A stretch of DNA of 64,000 nt. Origin: Pseudovibrio sp. Tun.PSC04-5.I4 (GTDB taxonomy: Bacteria; Pseudomonadota; Alphaproteobacteria; Rhizobiales; Stappiaceae). Position numbers and translations under genes: made by a program. Of the stretch, positions 25,470-33,732 are shown in pieces (positions within the stretch are counted from its first letter, which is position 1; the number at the start of each line of letters is the position of its first letter). The stretch lies in contig NZ_FNLB01000006.1 in assembly GCF_900104145.1 (NCBI RefSeq), positions 3,325,001 to 3,389,000 of the forward strand. Reading direction: 5' to 3'. Under the pieces are notes generated by a model. The model ran no database searches, had not been told where the DNA came from, and was given only the letters and a program-made list of their open reading frames with translations.

Positions 25470-27806
25470 ATGACGGTTTCCACCATCCGTTTGGGTCAGG
25501 GTTTTGCTGTTGAGCAAACTGAAGCTACTGAAAAACTTGTCAAAATTCTGTGTGAGTTACTTGCTAATGGCGAAGAGCGTGAAAAGTGCCTATCCGCTCA
25601 AGCTCTTGGAAAATTTGGCAGTTCTGCTGCGCGGACAGCGCTAGCAGATGCGTTGCGTGATGACGATGAAGATGTTCGTGGTGATGCGATTGAAGCAATC
25701 GTCAATGCACGCGCTGGTCTTGATGCGCAGGTTCTGTTGTGGAGCCTGCAGAACGATCCGGTTCTTGAGGTGAAGCTATCAGCAATTGAAGGACTGGCGA
25801 TTGCTGGTGGTTCGTTGGCTGAAGAATGGCTAACCAAGCTTGCCAAAGATCGCTGTGAAGATGATGTCGCGTGGGATGGGAACGGAGCAGAATGGGATGA
25901 TTGGCTGGATGTCCAGCGTAAGTCCATGCTCGCTCTTGGAACATTGAAGTGCGAAGCTGCATCTGCGGTTCTGTTGGAAACTGCACGCGATCCGTTTGGT
26001 CAGGAAGTTTGGCCTGAAGTGACCATGGCGCTTTCTGAGATGGGTGTTACAGGTCTGTTAGAGCTGGCGACACTTGCAACAGATGCTTCTGCACGTGTGC
26101 GGGAACATACAGCGCGTGCTCTGGTTTTGGCTAGGGATGAGCGGGCAGGGGACATCCTGCGGGTTCTGTTTGCGGATGCAGATCCTGATGTGCGGGTTGT
26201 TGCTGCAGAAGTGCTTATTGAACGTGGTGGGGAAGCTGATCTGGCGGTTCTGCTTGCTGACAGTGAACCACAGATGCGCCGACTTGCGTTGAAAAACCCA
26301 GAAAACATTTCCTATTCCAAGCTGGAAGCTGTGGCGTTTGAGGACGAAGAAGAAACTCTTCGTGTTATGGCGCTGGGCCGACTGGCAGAGATCGAGATAT
26401 CTAATCCAGAAGAGCTGATTGAGCGCGTTGAGCGTTCTGTGCGCGGCGCAAGTGATATGTTTATCGCTGCTCTGGTTCCTGTGCTTGGCAAGTTGGAAGA
26501 TGAAGCAGCTGCGGAGCTCTTGAAGGAGATCTCGACACAGCGCAAAGATCCAATCGTAGCGAAGGCCTTCATCGTGTTGCATGGCATCAAGCCAAGTGTT
26601 GAAGGGCTGGAGCTGCTGCTAGATCATGTCACAAGTTCAGAGCAGGAGATCCGTCTTGCCGCCCTGAATTCATTGGCAAAACTGGCAGAAGGTGAAGGTG
26701 ATATTGCCGATAATGCAGCTGTCCAACTGGTTTGGGCTGTTTCTGGTAAGTTGATGCCTGAAGCGCATGAGCAGGACATCCTTGATAGTGCCAAGGAAAA
26801 AGATGCCTCTGCCCTTGGTAACAACGGTAAAGGCAACGATAAACCTCCACGTGTCCAACTCGACCGTGAAGGTAATATTGTTGAGCCAAGCGTTGCAGAA
26901 GAGGTTGTTGACGCACCTGAGATTGAAGCCGAAGTTCCCGCAGACACCGATAATTTGTCGACAGAGACTTTGCTCGTAGATGCAATTGAAAGTGCTGAGG
27001 ATCTCCCGGAAAGCGTCGCGGCTTTCCCAGGATCTACACTTGGTGCGATCTTGAACACCGAGGAAGAAATTGCAAAGCTTGCGGAAGAGCCTGTTGAACT
27101 CGGCAAGAAGGATATGCATTTCCTAGAACTTGCCAATGAGACCATTGAGAAAAAGCGCGTTATTCCAGGTCGCCCTGATGATCCAGCTTTGGATATTCGC
27201 TTACTTGCGTTGCGTATCTGTGGTGGTGCAAAACGTCCTGAGCTGATCGACGGGATGGTGACAGCTCTTTCTGACCGTGAGATGCAGGTTCGGTTTGCTG
27301 CCAGTCAGAGTCTCGTACACTTGACCAAGAACGGCCTGACGCTCTCTGAAGATGCTGTAAAGCATATTCTGGAACTGCCTCCGGAAAATGACAATTCCGT
27401 GCGTGCTATGCGAGTTGAGTTGCTTGGTCGCTCCGAGAATGCTGATGCGGAAAAGTTTGTTCAAGCAGCGCTGAAGGACAAGAGTGATGGAGTTGCAGCA
27501 TCTGCGCTGAGTGCTCTCGCTGGCAAGCAAGGCGGCGTAGTTGATATTCGCGGTTACCTCAAAAACCCGCGCCGTCGCTTGCGTGTAACAGCATTGGATT
27601 TGATGGGAAAAAGCCCTGACTTTGATGCTTTGAATGATATCTTTGATGCTGCTCAGATGGAGGGCGGTGTGCTCATTCCAAGTGCAGCGGCTTGCCTGCG
27701 TTGTCATTCTCCAGAGAAAGTTCTTGGCGCTTTTGAGCAATGGCTGGGTGGTGACATCTCACGGAAATTGGCAGCTTTGGAAGTTCTAAATAAATATGTC
27801 GTTTAA
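25470..27806 (+). CDS. Large HEAT-repeat protein linked to the Idr-like operon
   Basis: A 778-residue protein with a TGAGGAGA site and no signal peptide. Residues about 20-420 and 560-778 are HEAT/PBS-lyase-type repeats (SAQALGKFGSSAARTALADA; REHTARALVLARDERAGDIL). Between them, about 430-555, lies a low-complexity acidic linker (VAEEVVDAPEIEAEVPADTD). Near the end C742-L-R-C745-H746 makes a CxxCH motif, odd for a cytoplasmic protein. The gene follows the molybdopterin subunit after 108 bases with two hairpins. I infer a scaffold or maturation factor for the enzyme complex, comparable in role but not in sequence to NarJ/TorD chaperones. Function is otherwise unknown. Confidence 0.75.
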   Translation: MTVSTIRLGQGFAVEQTEATEKLVKILCELLANGEEREKCLSAQALGKFGSSAARTALADALRDDDEDVRGDAIEAIVNARAGLDAQVLLWSLQNDPVLEVKLSAIEGLAIAGGSLAEEWLTKLAKDRCEDDVAWDGNGAEWDDWLDVQRKSMLALGTLKCEAASAVLLETARDPFGQEVWPEVTMALSEMGVTGLLELATLATDASARVREHTARALVLARDERAGDILRVLFADADPDVRVVAAEVLIERGGEADLAVLLADSEPQMRRLALKNPENISYSKLEAVAFEDEEETLRVMALGRLAEIEISNPEELIERVERSVRGASDMFIAALVPVLGKLEDEAAAELLKEISTQRKDPIVAKAFIVLHGIKPSVEGLELLLDHVTSSEQEIRLAALNSLAKLAEGEGDIADNAAVQLVWAVSGKLMPEAHEQDILDSAKEKDASALGNNGKGNDKPPRVQLDREGNIVEPSVAEEVVDAPEIEAEVPADTDNLSTETLLVDAIESAEDLPESVAAFPGSTLGAILNTEEEIAKLAEEPVELGKKDMHFLELANETIEKKRVIPGRPDDPALDIRLLALRICGGAKRPELIDGMVTALSDREMQVRFAASQSLVHLTKNGLTLSEDAVKHILELPPENDNSVRAMRVELLGRSENADAEKFVQAALKDKSDGVAASALSALAGKQGGVVDIRGYLKNPRRRLRVTALDLMGKSPDFDALNDIFDAAQMEGGVLIPSAAACLRCHSPEKVLGAFEQWLGGDISRKLAALEVLNKYVV

Positions 27807-27884
27807 GAGTGTTTTGCTCGATCACGATAAATCCATGAGTTGAACTGGTAATTGGTATTTATCTGGTTCGGTTTTAGTTATATG

Positions 27885-27917
27885 AAAACCTGCTGGCGTT
27901 TGCTGGCAGGTTTTTTC
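27885..27917 (+). terminator. Rho-independent terminator after the HEAT gene
   Basis: AAAACCTGC pairs with GCAGGTTTT around a 12-base loop and continues into a T-rich tract. It closes the Idr-like transcription unit, and the following AKR gene starts 18 bases later. Confidence 0.88.
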
Positions 27918-27934
27918 TTTTGTTGAGGGGCATC

Positions 27935-28900
27935 ATGCGTTCAAAAACACTTTCCTCTGGTTATCCGATGCCGATGCTCGGCCTTGGCACCGTTAAGTTT
28001 GGAGAAGGTAAAACCTATCCAGCGATCCGTGCTGCCCTAAAAGCCGGATACCGCCACATTGACTGTGCGATGCTTTATGGAAATGAAGCGGAAATAGGGG
28101 CTGCACTTGCTGATGCTATGAAAGAAGATGGCATTAAGCGCGGTGACTTGTTTGTAACGTCAAAACTTTGGAACAGCTTCCACAAACCTGAGGATGTTCG
28201 CGGTGCATTGGAACATGCGCTGAACGATCTGCAGCTTGATTACCTCGACCTTTACCTGATGCATTGGCCTGTTGCGCTGAAGGCGGGGATTCATAAACCT
28301 CAAAAAGCAGAGGATTATTACTCGTTGGATGAGGTTCCTCTCAAAGACACGTGGCATGCGCTTGAAGAATGTTTTGACGAGGGATTAGCGCGCTCTATCG
28401 GTGTTTCCAACTTTAGTCCGAAAAAACTGGAAGAACTGATTTTGGATGCGCGGGTTACTCCTGCAGTCAATCAGGTTGAACTTCATCCGTTCCTTCAGCA
28501 AAATGATCTGCGCTCGTATTGCTTGCAGCACAACATTGCTGTGACAGCCTACGCGCCGTTGGGACGCGGTATTCCTGCAGATCTGACAGAAGACCAGAAG
28601 AAGGACGTACTGCTGGTTCATCCAATGATTGAGGAGATCGCGCAGAAGCACGGGGCGACGACAGCACAAGTCCTGCTGAAGTGGGCTATTCAGAACAACG
28701 TTATTGTGGTTCCGAAGTCAGGCAGTGAAAAGCGCTTGGCCCAGAACCTGGCGACGATGGATTATCTGCTGGATGAACATGACATGTCGCAGATCGAACA
28801 ACTCGATCGCAATCATCGGTTCGTGCCAGGTGAGGAGTGCTTCTTGCCGGGAAGCCCATACACCTGGGAAAACCTATGGGATGAGCCTCGTCCGACTTGA
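27935..28900 (+). CDS. Aldo/keto reductase
   Basis: A 321-residue AKR. The catalytic tetrad is D43 and Y48 (HIDCAMLYGNE), K77 (VTSKLWNS) and H110 (DLYLMHWP), with the NADPH-binding IVVPKSGSEKRL near the C-terminus. It resembles eukaryotic-type aldehyde/xylose reductases more than the fucose AKR at 5892. The ATG at 27935 follows GAGGGG; a TTG at 27920 would start inside the terminator. It is convergent with the LacI gene and has no clear operon partner, so the substrate is unknown. Confidence 0.88.
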   Translation: MRSKTLSSGYPMPMLGLGTVKFGEGKTYPAIRAALKAGYRHIDCAMLYGNEAEIGAALADAMKEDGIKRGDLFVTSKLWNSFHKPEDVRGALEHALNDLQLDYLDLYLMHWPVALKAGIHKPQKAEDYYSLDEVPLKDTWHALEECFDEGLARSIGVSNFSPKKLEELILDARVTPAVNQVELHPFLQQNDLRSYCLQHNIAVTAYAPLGRGIPADLTEDQKKDVLLVHPMIEEIAQKHGATTAQVLLKWAIQNNVIVVPKSGSEKRLAQNLATMDYLLDEHDMSQIEQLDRNHRFVPGEECFLPGSPYTWENLWDEPRPT

Positions 28901-28907
28901 ATGCGGG

Positions 28908-29930
28908 TTAAAGCTTAAATGTTGAGGAGTCGCGAACTAACAAATGCGGCTCCAATCTCTGTGTTTTTGGTGCAGATGCATCGCCTTCCAGTCTCTTGAT
29001 CAAGAGATTGGCAACGTCCTTACCGATTTTTCTTGGGTACATCTCCACTGATGAAAGTGGAGGTGTCCAAGCCTCGCCTTCGGGCAGATTGTCAAAGCCG
29101 ACAAGCGCAAGATCTTCTCCGATCACCCTGCCTGCTTTTTTCAGTTCTGCTGCCGCGCCGACAGAAACGTGATCGTTGTGGCATAGCAGTGCGGTAAACT
29201 CGATTTGATTTTCAATCAGTTCGAGCGCTGACTGACGTCCACATTCCCGACTGACCCCATTGAGTAATATTGTGATGTCGTCCTCTGGAATTGCTGCAGC
29301 TTGGAGCGTTTCCCAAAAGCCGCGCTTTCGCTCGCGTCCCGGCATCGTATCTTGCAAGCTGGCGATCATTGCGAATTTCCGGTGCCCCTGTTCCAGTAAA
29401 TGCCTGGTTGCCATTTGAGCACCGAGGTAGTTGTTGGAGCCGATGTAATCCAACGTCAGGCCTTCAATTTCCCGGCTAAACGTGATCACTGGGATTTCTC
29501 TTGTGCAGGCAACATCAAAATCAGAGCGGCTGGAACCGGCGCTCGGGCTGATGGCGATACCGGCAACTCCATGGCCGATAACTTCTTCCATGAGGGTTTG
29601 TTGGCGGGTTCTGTCTTCTCCAATATTAGCGATGATGGACAGATAGCCATGACTGGAGAGTTCAGCTTCGAATGTTGTCGAGAATTCAGCATAAAATGGC
29701 ACGGAAATATCGGGCAGAAGAACGCCGATCAAACGAGAGCGCCCTGATCTGAGTTTTGCAGCGTTGTAATCTCGAACAAACCCGAGGTCACGCATCGCTT
29801 TTTTGACGCGCGCCTTCGTTTCCTCGGTCATTCGGCCAGTGTCATTTATGGTATTTGAAACTGTTGCAACAGAAACACCTGCTGCTTTTGCAATATCTGA
29901 AGCTGTGACTTTAGATTTCTTTAAAGACAT
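28908..29930 (-). CDS. LacI-family transcriptional regulator
   Basis: A 340-residue LacI/GalR protein. The N-terminal helix-turn-helix is TASDIAKAAGVSVATVSNTI, then the hinge helix NAAKLRSGRSRLIGVLLPD, then the periplasmic-binding-like sensor with ALLCHNDHVSVGAA and LVGFDNLPEGEAWTPPLSSV. It lies 84 bases after the 2-hydroxyacid dehydrogenase gene on the same strand, so it may share that transcript or use a promoter in the A/T-rich gap. The likely ligand is a sugar or sugar acid. Confidence 0.9.
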   Translation of the reverse strand: MSLKKSKVTASDIAKAAGVSVATVSNTINDTGRMTEETKARVKKAMRDLGFVRDYNAAKLRSGRSRLIGVLLPDISVPFYAEFSTTFEAELSSHGYLSIIANIGEDRTRQQTLMEEVIGHGVAGIAISPSAGSSRSDFDVACTREIPVITFSREIEGLTLDYIGSNNYLGAQMATRHLLEQGHRKFAMIASLQDTMPGRERKRGFWETLQAAAIPEDDITILLNGVSRECGRQSALELIENQIEFTALLCHNDHVSVGAAAELKKAGRVIGEDLALVGFDNLPEGEAWTPPLSSVEMYPRKIGKDVANLLIKRLEGDASAPKTQRLEPHLLVRDSSTFKL

Positions 29931-30014
29931 GAATTTACTTTATGTATCAAATGCATTTTTTCCAAATAAGTTTGACATTAGAATTTGGAATTTTGCGCAA
30001 TAATTCTATTTTAT

Positions 30015-30989
30015 TTAGGTAAATTTGAATGAAGTAGAAGTTTTTAAAAAATTTAACTGGCTAAATACTTCTCGTTTTTGATGCCAAGATGAAATGTTTT
30101 CAATTACTTGTCTGCCCATCTCAAGTCTGGTTTCTATAGTGGCACTTGCGAGATGCGGCGTGAGAGTTGTGTAGGGCGATGAAATCAGTTCATTGGGCAC
30201 ATTGGGCTCATCCGGGAATACATCCAATGCTGCCGCGCCCAATTTTCTTGCTTCAAGTGCAGAAATTAGATGTTGAGTATTTATGAGCGAACCGCGAGCA
30301 ATATTAATGAGTAAGCCGGTACGGCCAAGTGCTTCTAAGACATTAATATCTATAATATTTTTCGTTGTTGGATTGCCAGAGGCGGCCAAGACCAAAACAT
30401 CTGACTCCGCTGCAAGTTCCAAAGGAGTGGATCGGTAACCTCCATCACGCTTATCGTTTTGGCTGCGGTCACAATACAGAACCCTCATATCGAAAGCATC
30501 ACGCATGATTTTGGCCACTCTTTGGCCTACGCGTCCGTACCCCAAAATACCCAAGGTTTTTCCACGCAGACTTTGGCCGATACCCAACTTGCCCTCAAGC
30601 CATTTGCCTTGGCGGATAAAGCTATCACCTTCCGCAACTCTGCGCGTAGAGGCCAGTGCCAAGGCTACTGCATGGTCTGCAACTGCGTCTGTCAACGCAT
30701 CAGGAGTAGTTGTCACTTTAATACCCCGACTCTTGGCTTGATCGAGATCGATTTTATCGAACCCCACTCCATACACCGTGATGAGTTCGAGGTTAGGAAG
30801 GGCGGCCATTAAATCGCCGTCCAAACCTATGTCACCTTTGGTTGCCACCACGCGGATCCGAGGTAAAATTTGTGAGAGTAGATCTTCATCTTCACGGATC
30901 TGCCAGTACTTGAAGAGAGCAAAGCGGTCCTGCAATTCCACATTGATCTCGTCAGGCGCGTAAGGACTAAGTTGAAGAACGTCTATCAT
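30015..30989 (-). CDS. D-isomer-specific 2-hydroxyacid dehydrogenase (glyoxylate/hydroxypyruvate reductase-like)
   Basis: A 324-residue dehydrogenase. The NAD(P) loop is GILGYGRVGQRVA, the substrate-binding Arg is in NIARGSLINT, and the catalytic His is in TPHLASATIETR. Family members reduce glyoxylate, hydroxypyruvate or 2-ketogluconate. With a LacI regulator just downstream and a KDG kinase nearby, a role in sugar-acid metabolism is plausible, but the substrate is not fixed by sequence. Confidence 0.87.
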   Translation of the reverse strand: MIDVLQLSPYAPDEINVELQDRFALFKYWQIREDEDLLSQILPRIRVVATKGDIGLDGDLMAALPNLELITVYGVGFDKIDLDQAKSRGIKVTTTPDALTDAVADHAVALALASTRRVAEGDSFIRQGKWLEGKLGIGQSLRGKTLGILGYGRVGQRVAKIMRDAFDMRVLYCDRSQNDKRDGGYRSTPLELAAESDVLVLAASGNPTTKNIIDINVLEALGRTGLLINIARGSLINTQHLISALEARKLGAAALDVFPDEPNVPNELISSPYTTLTPHLASATIETRLEMGRQVIENISSWHQKREVFSQLNFLKTSTSFKFT

Positions 30990-31149
30990 GAAGGACTCGT
31001 CAGCAGGTTACAGGACTATCTGCGTTGAAGATGCTGCATATTGCAGGAAACAACCAGCGCAGAGTTCTATGCCTGACCGATATATGCGGACAACCCCCTG
31101 CTTTTCGACACGTAAGATTGCGGCTACCGGCCGAGTGGTTTGGTGGGAA

Positions 31150-31263
31150 CTAGATAAGTGTGAAGATCAGATAGAATGCACCGGCTAGAATGCTGGTGAC
31201 GATCAATGTGCCCCCAATGTCAGCCGCACCGCTCTGGATTGCCTTGTAAGGAAGTTGGCGCAT
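31150..31263 (-). CDS. 37-residue single-span membrane micropeptide
   Basis: A strong AGGAAGGAG site with 5-base spacing precedes the ATG at 31263. The product begins MRQLPYKAIQSGAADIGGTL and ends in a hydrophobic segment (IVTSILAGAFYLIFTLI). It is most likely a small inner-membrane protein. No family was recognised; it stands alone between the 2-hydroxyacid dehydrogenase and GntR genes. Confidence 0.6.
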   Translation of the reverse strand: MRQLPYKAIQSGAADIGGTLIVTSILAGAFYLIFTLI

Positions 31264-31575
31264 GATAACTCCTTCCTGGTGTTTATGGACTCACCCCGAA
31301 ACCATAGAGATATATTAGGCGTGATCTTTATAAATAAGCAGACTACATAATGTCGCAGTTTGATTAGAAGACACGGTTGTTCGCTTATAGTTCGATGCCT
31401 CCATGTCTTTCAACATACTGTTATTATTGGTATTAATTCAAGTTTCTGTCCCAAAATCCCGGAAAAACCCTTGTTAGGGTGGCAAGCTTGTTAGCTATCA
31501 GTTGCTGTTGTAAAATAACTCCGGAAAATAGCCTGCAAAGAGCTTAAGAATAACAAAAAAATTGGAGTGCGAGCG
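31264..31575. other. Intergenic region upstream of gntR
   Basis: About 310 A/T-rich bases with the promoters of the micropeptide (leftward) and the GntR gene (rightward). A TTGGTATTAATTCAA stretch near 31430 is a poor version of the GntR palindrome seen at 33604. Nothing else was recognised. Confidence 0.4.
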
Positions 31576-32268
31576 GTGGCCCGTCCAGCAAATCTCTCAA
31601 ACGCCGTCTATGGCAAGATGAAGGGAGCGGTTGACTCTGGGGAATTTCCTGAAGGGTTGAAGCTGCCTACAGAAAATGCGTTATGCGAGCGGTATAGTGT
31701 GTCCAGACCTGTTGTGCGTGGTGCGATGGAACGCATGCGTAAAGAGGGGTACATTAAGACCATTCGCGGGTCCGGCAGTTTTGTAATTAAAGAACATGTT
31801 ACACCAGCATCTTCAGTGCCGACCCTTGGTGAGTTTGCAATTTCGGGCATAGGGGATGTCATCCAATGCCAGGAAACGCGGATGGCTTTTGAGGGAGAGA
31901 TGGCTGCACTTGCTGCGGAACGTTGGACTGCATCGGAAATGGATGAGCTTGACGCTGCTCTTGAGCAAATTCATAGTGGCGGACTAGATTCCGTAGGTAC
32001 GATTGATGGCGACATGCGCTTTCATACGGCTGTCGTGAATGCAGCCAAGAATGATTATGCAGCAGCTGTTTATGGGCTGATGAAGCCGCAAATTTTGGTT
32101 GGGATGAATATGAGTAAGGGTCTCTACCCTCTACTTCCCGAGTTTGCGCGCCGTCATGGAATTGAAGAGCACAGAGCTATTCTTGATGCGATCAGAGCAC
32201 GTGATGTGGAAGGCGCGCGCCGTGAAATGCGGAACCACATCGGTTTCTTTGGTGATCAGTTTAAATAG
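31576..32268 (+). CDS. GntR-family (FadR/FCD subgroup) regulator
   Basis: A 230-residue protein. The winged helix (LPTENALCERYSVSRPVVRG, then TIRGSGSFV) is followed by an FCD-type helical effector domain with the metal-binding pattern of FHTAVVNAAKN and IEEHRAILDAIRARD. The GTG at 31576 is correctly spaced from GGAG; the GTG at 31567 is too close. FCD-GntR proteins such as UxuR and ExuR bind TTGGTnnACCAA palindromes, and two of these lie upstream of the neighbouring kdgK and peptidase genes. It is convergent with kdgK and probably represses it, with a hexuronate or 2-keto-3-deoxy acid as ligand. Confidence 0.88.
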   Translation: MARPANLSNAVYGKMKGAVDSGEFPEGLKLPTENALCERYSVSRPVVRGAMERMRKEGYIKTIRGSGSFVIKEHVTPASSVPTLGEFAISGIGDVIQCQETRMAFEGEMAALAAERWTASEMDELDAALEQIHSGGLDSVGTIDGDMRFHTAVVNAAKNDYAAAVYGLMKPQILVGMNMSKGLYPLLPEFARRHGIEEHRAILDAIRARDVEGARREMRNHIGFFGDQFK

Positions 32269-32269
32269 G

Positions 32270-32303
32270 AAAAGAGCTCGACGGTTATCCTACGAGCTCT
32301 TTT
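32270..32303. terminator. Bidirectional terminator between gntR and kdgK
   Basis: AAAAGAGCTCG and CGAGCTCTTTT pair perfectly around a 12-base loop. T-tracts lie on both strands, suiting the two convergent genes. Confidence 0.85.
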
Positions 32304-32313
32304 GATTTACTGC

Positions 32314-33252
32314 TTAAGAAACGCCTCGTTCTTTCATGAAGGTTTCAACCTGATTTCTGCGAGGGAGCGGGGCTATTGCGCCATATCCTAGTGTTGTCAG
32401 CGCTGCTGCGGCGTTCGCGTATTTCAGGCTGTCCTCAAGAGATTTGCCTTGAATGATGCTGCTGAAGAATGCACCTGAGAAGCAATCACCTGCGCCGGTT
32501 GCATCCAGAGCTTCGACTGGATTTCCTGCAACACGTTTGCGGTCAGTTGCGGTGGCATACATGGCACCGTCCTTGCCGAGCTTCAGGATGACAGTTTTGG
32601 AGCCCAGTTTGAGGTAAAAGTCACAAATTTCATCTGGGTCAGACAGGCCTGTGAGAACCTCTGCTTCATCCACACTTGGCATGATGAAATCAACCAGGCG
32701 AGCGGTTTCATGAATGACACCGCGGGCGCGGTTGAGATCCCAAAGCTTGAGACGCAAGTTAGTGTCAAAAGAACTCAGGGTTCCAGCTTCTGTCGCAATC
32801 TCTATGCTCTTGAATACGCTATCACATGAACTTGTTGAAATTGCCTGTGTAATTGCGGTGGTGTGGAGTAGTTTTGCATTCTGGATTGCCTCAACAGGTA
32901 GCTGATCTGGTGTGATAACTGAAGCTGCTGAGCCTTTTCTCGCGAAGCTGAAATGATGACCACGTTCATCGTGAGAAATAAAGTAGATCCCGGTAGGTGC
33001 GTTGGAGTTTCGTTCCACCAGATGGGTTTTGACGCCTTCGTTCTTCCAAAGATCAATGAACTTATCGCCGAATACGTCATCTCCCAGATGGGTGAGAATG
33101 GCTACATTTGCACCCTGACGGGCTGCGCAACAGGCAAAGTTAGAGCCATCTCCGCCAAAGCCGGATAAATAATTGGGGCCTGCTCCAGAGTATTCCTTTA
33201 CCTGATTGAATTCGAACAGTGGTTCCCCAAAGCTGATGATTTCTGCGGTCAT
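32314..33252 (-). CDS. kdgK: PfkB-family kinase, probable 2-keto-3-deoxygluconate kinase
   Basis: A 312-residue ribokinase-family protein starting MTAEIISFGEPLFEFNQVKE, with a GAGGA site. It shows the GGDGSNFACCAARQGA sugar-binding segment and the catalytic DATGAGDCFSGAF near the C-terminus. That N-terminal pattern is typical of KDG kinases, which phosphorylate 2-keto-3-deoxygluconate at C6 for the Entner-Doudoroff aldolase. No aldolase lies beside it. It is convergent with the FCD-GntR gene and divergent, over 480 bases, from the DmpA gene. Confidence 0.85.
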   Translation of the reverse strand: MTAEIISFGEPLFEFNQVKEYSGAGPNYLSGFGGDGSNFACCAARQGANVAILTHLGDDVFGDKFIDLWKNEGVKTHLVERNSNAPTGIYFISHDERGHHFSFARKGSAASVITPDQLPVEAIQNAKLLHTTAITQAISTSSCDSVFKSIEIATEAGTLSSFDTNLRLKLWDLNRARGVIHETARLVDFIMPSVDEAEVLTGLSDPDEICDFYLKLGSKTVILKLGKDGAMYATATDRKRVAGNPVEALDATGAGDCFSGAFFSSIIQGKSLEDSLKYANAAAALTTLGYGAIAPLPRRNQVETFMKERGVS

Positions 33253-33464
33253 ATTTGTCCTCAATGTTCAAGGCGGCTTGCGGCGGTAATCGTCGCCGGG
33301 AACAAACTTGCTCAACAAAATGCAGAGGCATATTCCGTTGTGCAGTCCGCCTTTATGGTCAGCATTCAATGCTCACAACCTGTTGGCTGAAAACCTAGTG
33401 GTTGAAGCAGGGTACGGGCAGTAGGGTTGTGCGTACTCTTTGTGTGGGAATACGGGAACAGATA

Positions 33465-33478
33465 ATTGGTGAACCACT
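33465..33478. promoter_or_regulatory. GntR (UxuR/ExuR-like) operator, imperfect
   Basis: ATTGGT-GA-ACCACT differs from the palindrome ATTGGTnnACCAAT by one base. It is about 215 bases upstream of kdgK. Confidence 0.55.
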
Positions 33479-33603
33479 TTCTTGATACTCTCTGAGTATT
33501 GCCATGAGTTGGTTCCTCAGAGTTTCATTAATCCGGCTTCTGTGATTCATGTTACCGATTGGAATGTTTGCCAGTTTTACTAGTTTATATTTTTGAAGAT
33601 GTA

Positions 33604-33617
33604 ATTGGTCAACCAAT
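33604..33617. promoter_or_regulatory. GntR (UxuR/ExuR-like) operator, perfect
   Basis: ATTGGT-CA-ACCAAT is a perfect palindrome with the two-base centre of the hexuronate regulators' sites. It lies 116 bases before the peptidase gene. The FCD-GntR gene at 31576 is the nearest candidate regulator. Confidence 0.65.
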
Positions 33618-33732
33618 ATTGTGTGATCTGCCGGTCGCTCTGAGAATTAATGGTGCAAGGTGGTGTCGTTTGGTTGTTTGCCTTTATGGGGTGATTTAGG
33701 AGTACCGGGTAAAGAATTACTGGGAGGCGAGC

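Larger units (their letters stand above)
33253..33732. other. Long intergenic region between kdgK and dmpA-like genes
   Basis: 480 bases holding the divergent promoters and two GntR-type palindromes (listed separately). A 73-codon minus-strand open frame at 33395-33616 lacks a ribosome site and protein-like composition and was not accepted. No RNA gene was recognised. Confidence 0.5.

Noticed and set aside
24024..25517. 497-codon minus-strand open frame opposite the molybdopterin gene
   Set aside because: It is a shadow of a clearly coding gene with cofactor motifs; its translation has no recognisable domain.
33395..33616. 73-codon minus-strand frame in the kdgK-dmpA gap
   Set aside because: No ribosome site, no protein-like pattern, and it overlaps the operator region.
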